Assembly: GCF_014851805.1 (NCBI RefSeq)
Contig: NZ_JACVAK010000002.1
Location: 310,001 to 374,000 of the forward strand
Direction: 5' to 3'
Length of the DNA: 64,000 nt
Origin: Pseudoxanthomonas sp. PXM02
GTDB lineage: Bacteria; Pseudomonadota; Gammaproteobacteria; Xanthomonadales; Xanthomonadaceae
A program made the position numbers and the translations under genes. Positions within the stretch are counted from its first letter, which is position 1. Each line of letters opens with the position of its first letter. Below, in pieces: positions 63,009-64,000 of this stretch. The notes beneath the pieces were generated by a model, which did not search any database, was not told the DNA's origin, and worked only from the letters and a program-made list of their open reading frames with translations.

Positions 63009-64000
63009 GCCCGGCAGGAACGAACCCTGCCCGTGTGGAAGCGGCAAGAAGTTCAAGCGCTGCCACGGCGGCCCCAATGCCGACTATGAAGAGATGATCT
63101 CGCGAGGCGCCGAGGAAGCTCAGCGCAGGGCGCAGATCCATTGGATACAGCAGCAGCGCCAGCAAGGCCTCGGTCGTCCCATCATCGCCGCCCAGACGGC
63201 TGACAAGCGGATCGTCGCTGTGGGCCATCGTCTATTTCAGGGCGCATGGCCTACCTTCCATGACTTCCTTTATGCCTACATCTTCGATGTTCTGGGGCGC
63301 GACTGGTTCGAAGCCCAATCGCAGTTGGAACAGGACGAACGCCATCCTGTCATCGAGTGGCATGAAAGGCTCCTAGCGGTATCCAAAGCCGCCAACCTCG
63401 CACTTGGCGAGACGCGGCAGACGCCGATGACGGGCGCGATCAGCGCGTTTCTGACGCTGGCGTATGACCTCTACACCCTGGAACACAACAACGATCAAAC
63501 GCGCACCCCCGAACTGCGGAAATCACTGATTGGTCGTTTGAAGAGCCAAGATCAGTTCGTCGGGGTGCGTTATGAAATCCGTGTTGCGGCCATGCTGTTG
63601 CGGGCCGGCTTCGAGCTCGAATGGGAAGATGAGACGGATCGCCGCTCCACGCATGTGGAATACACCGCCATCTATCCGCGCACCGGCAAAGCCTTTGGCG
63701 TCGAGTGCAAGATCCGAAACCAGGATGCTGCAAAGAAGGCCAACCAACACCTTGGGAAGTTTGCTGGATTGGTGAGCGATGCGCTGAGGAAGGCAACGCC
63801 CCATGACCGATTGATCTTCGTTGATCTGAACACACAGGCCTATCCCTATGTTCCGGGCGGGCCACATGATTGGCGGACGATCAGCATCAATACGCTGCGG
63901 AAGTTCGAGGGCCAACCCAACGCAGGCGCATTGCCGCCCGCCGTGGTGTTCATCACCAATTACCCCGACCATCACCACTTGGACAGTCAGGTTCCCGATG
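62995..64000 (+). CDS. SEC-C zinc-motif protein with PD-(D/E)XK-like domain (partial)
   Basis: At least 335 residues are visible and the frame is open at the right edge. The N-terminus is a SEC-C motif: C12-x-C14-x8-C23-H24 in NEPCPCGSGKKFKRCHG. The middle is helical. A later block, VEYTAIYPRTGKAFGVECKI, gives E222...E237-C-K239, a PD-(D/E)XK-like core. SEC-C modules bind zinc and occur on SecA and on proteins of mobile elements. Overlap with the XRE gene suggests a two-gene cassette. Confidence 0.8.
   Translation, partial: MGGSKPGRNEPCPCGSGKKFKRCHGGPNADYEEMISRGAEEAQRRAQIHWIQQQRQQGLGRPIIAAQTADKRIVAVGHRLFQGAWPTFHDFLYAYIFDVLGRDWFEAQSQLEQDERHPVIEWHERLLAVSKAANLALGETRQTPMTGAISAFLTLAYDLYTLEHNNDQTRTPELRKSLIGRLKSQDQFVGVRYEIRVAAMLLRAGFELEWEDETDRRSTHVEYTAIYPRTGKAFGVECKIRNQDAAKKANQHLGKFAGLVSDALRKATPHDRLIFVDLNTQAYPYVPGGPHDWRTISINTLRKFEGQPNAGALPPAVVFITNYPDHHHLDSQVPD

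Larger units (their letters stand above)
51646..64000 (+). mobile_element. tRNA-Gly-integrated genomic island (left end; right end not in window)
   Basis: The segment begins at the tRNA 3' end, carries an adjacent tyrosine integrase, is visibly more AT-rich than the core, and holds accessory genes of the defence/stress kind. I searched by eye for a second copy of the tRNA 3' end up to 64000 and did not find one, so the right attachment site should lie beyond. Confidence 0.85.

Noticed and set aside
51646..64000. A second tRNA 3' end (attR) inside the window
   Set aside because: No repeat of the tRNA-Gly 3' segment was found on reading this stretch.
1..64000. Insertion sequences or transposase genes
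   Set aside because: None of the credible coding regions resembles a transposase, and no terminal inverted repeats with target duplications were seen.

Overview
The window looks like a chromosome segment of a Xanthomonadaceae bacterium (Pseudoxanthomonas, Stenotrophomonas or Lysobacter-like). The reasons are the high GC with strong third-position G/C, the type II secretion (T2SS) genes in the xanthomonad Xps order E / F-G-H-I-J-K-L-M-N-D with an XpsN-type protein and no separate gspC, the H-NS variant, and the family-typical REP-like palindromes between housekeeping genes. The genus is an inference.

Core, 1-23.2 kb: the 5' part of an MlaE/STAS lipid-transport permease coupled to an EamA permease; a ThrE-like exporter; H-NS; proS; two DUF4124 proteins; a tightly overlapping pssA / holD-like / rimI set; an ICMT-like protein; valS; holC; pepA; divergent lptFG; a FosX-type fosfomycin hydrolase; an RDD protein; xerD; a lipid-anchored DsbC; purL; and a DUF6891 protein. 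Both the chi gene and a probable psi gene of DNA polymerase III are here.

Secretion region, 23.2-45.4 kb: gspE is separated from gspF-D by about 9.9 kb that holds a small secreted protein, a 2264-residue trimeric autotransporter adhesin on the minus strand (six head/neck modules, with an exact 451-bp internal repeat) and a secreted S8 protease. gspF to gspD then run as one overlapping operon, followed by two glycosyltransferase genes translationally linked to gspD.

Core, 45.4-51.6 kb: an ACT-domain protein, an SLC13 permease, the thiS-thiG-trmB operon, a GDSL-esterase autotransporter and tRNA-Gly(CCC).

Genomic island, from tRNA-Gly to the end of the window (51.6-64 kb, right end not reached): base composition and codon use become visibly more AT-rich. 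A tyrosine integrase lies beside the tRNA. The cargo looks like a defence or stress island: a protein with a possible nuclease motif; an 80-residue convergent partner; a 209-residue protein paired with an XRE/ImmA-IrrE metallopeptidase; a CoiA/DUF6035-like nuclease-type protein; two divergent HEPN proteins (DUF4209-like and ApeA-like) around a near-perfect palindrome; a secreted/membrane protein pair; and an XRE regulator overlapping a SEC-C plus PD-(D/E)XK-type protein that runs off the window. The most promising undescribed systems are the XRE/SEC-C-nuclease pair and the divergent HEPN pair. Both assignments are inference from motifs and layout.
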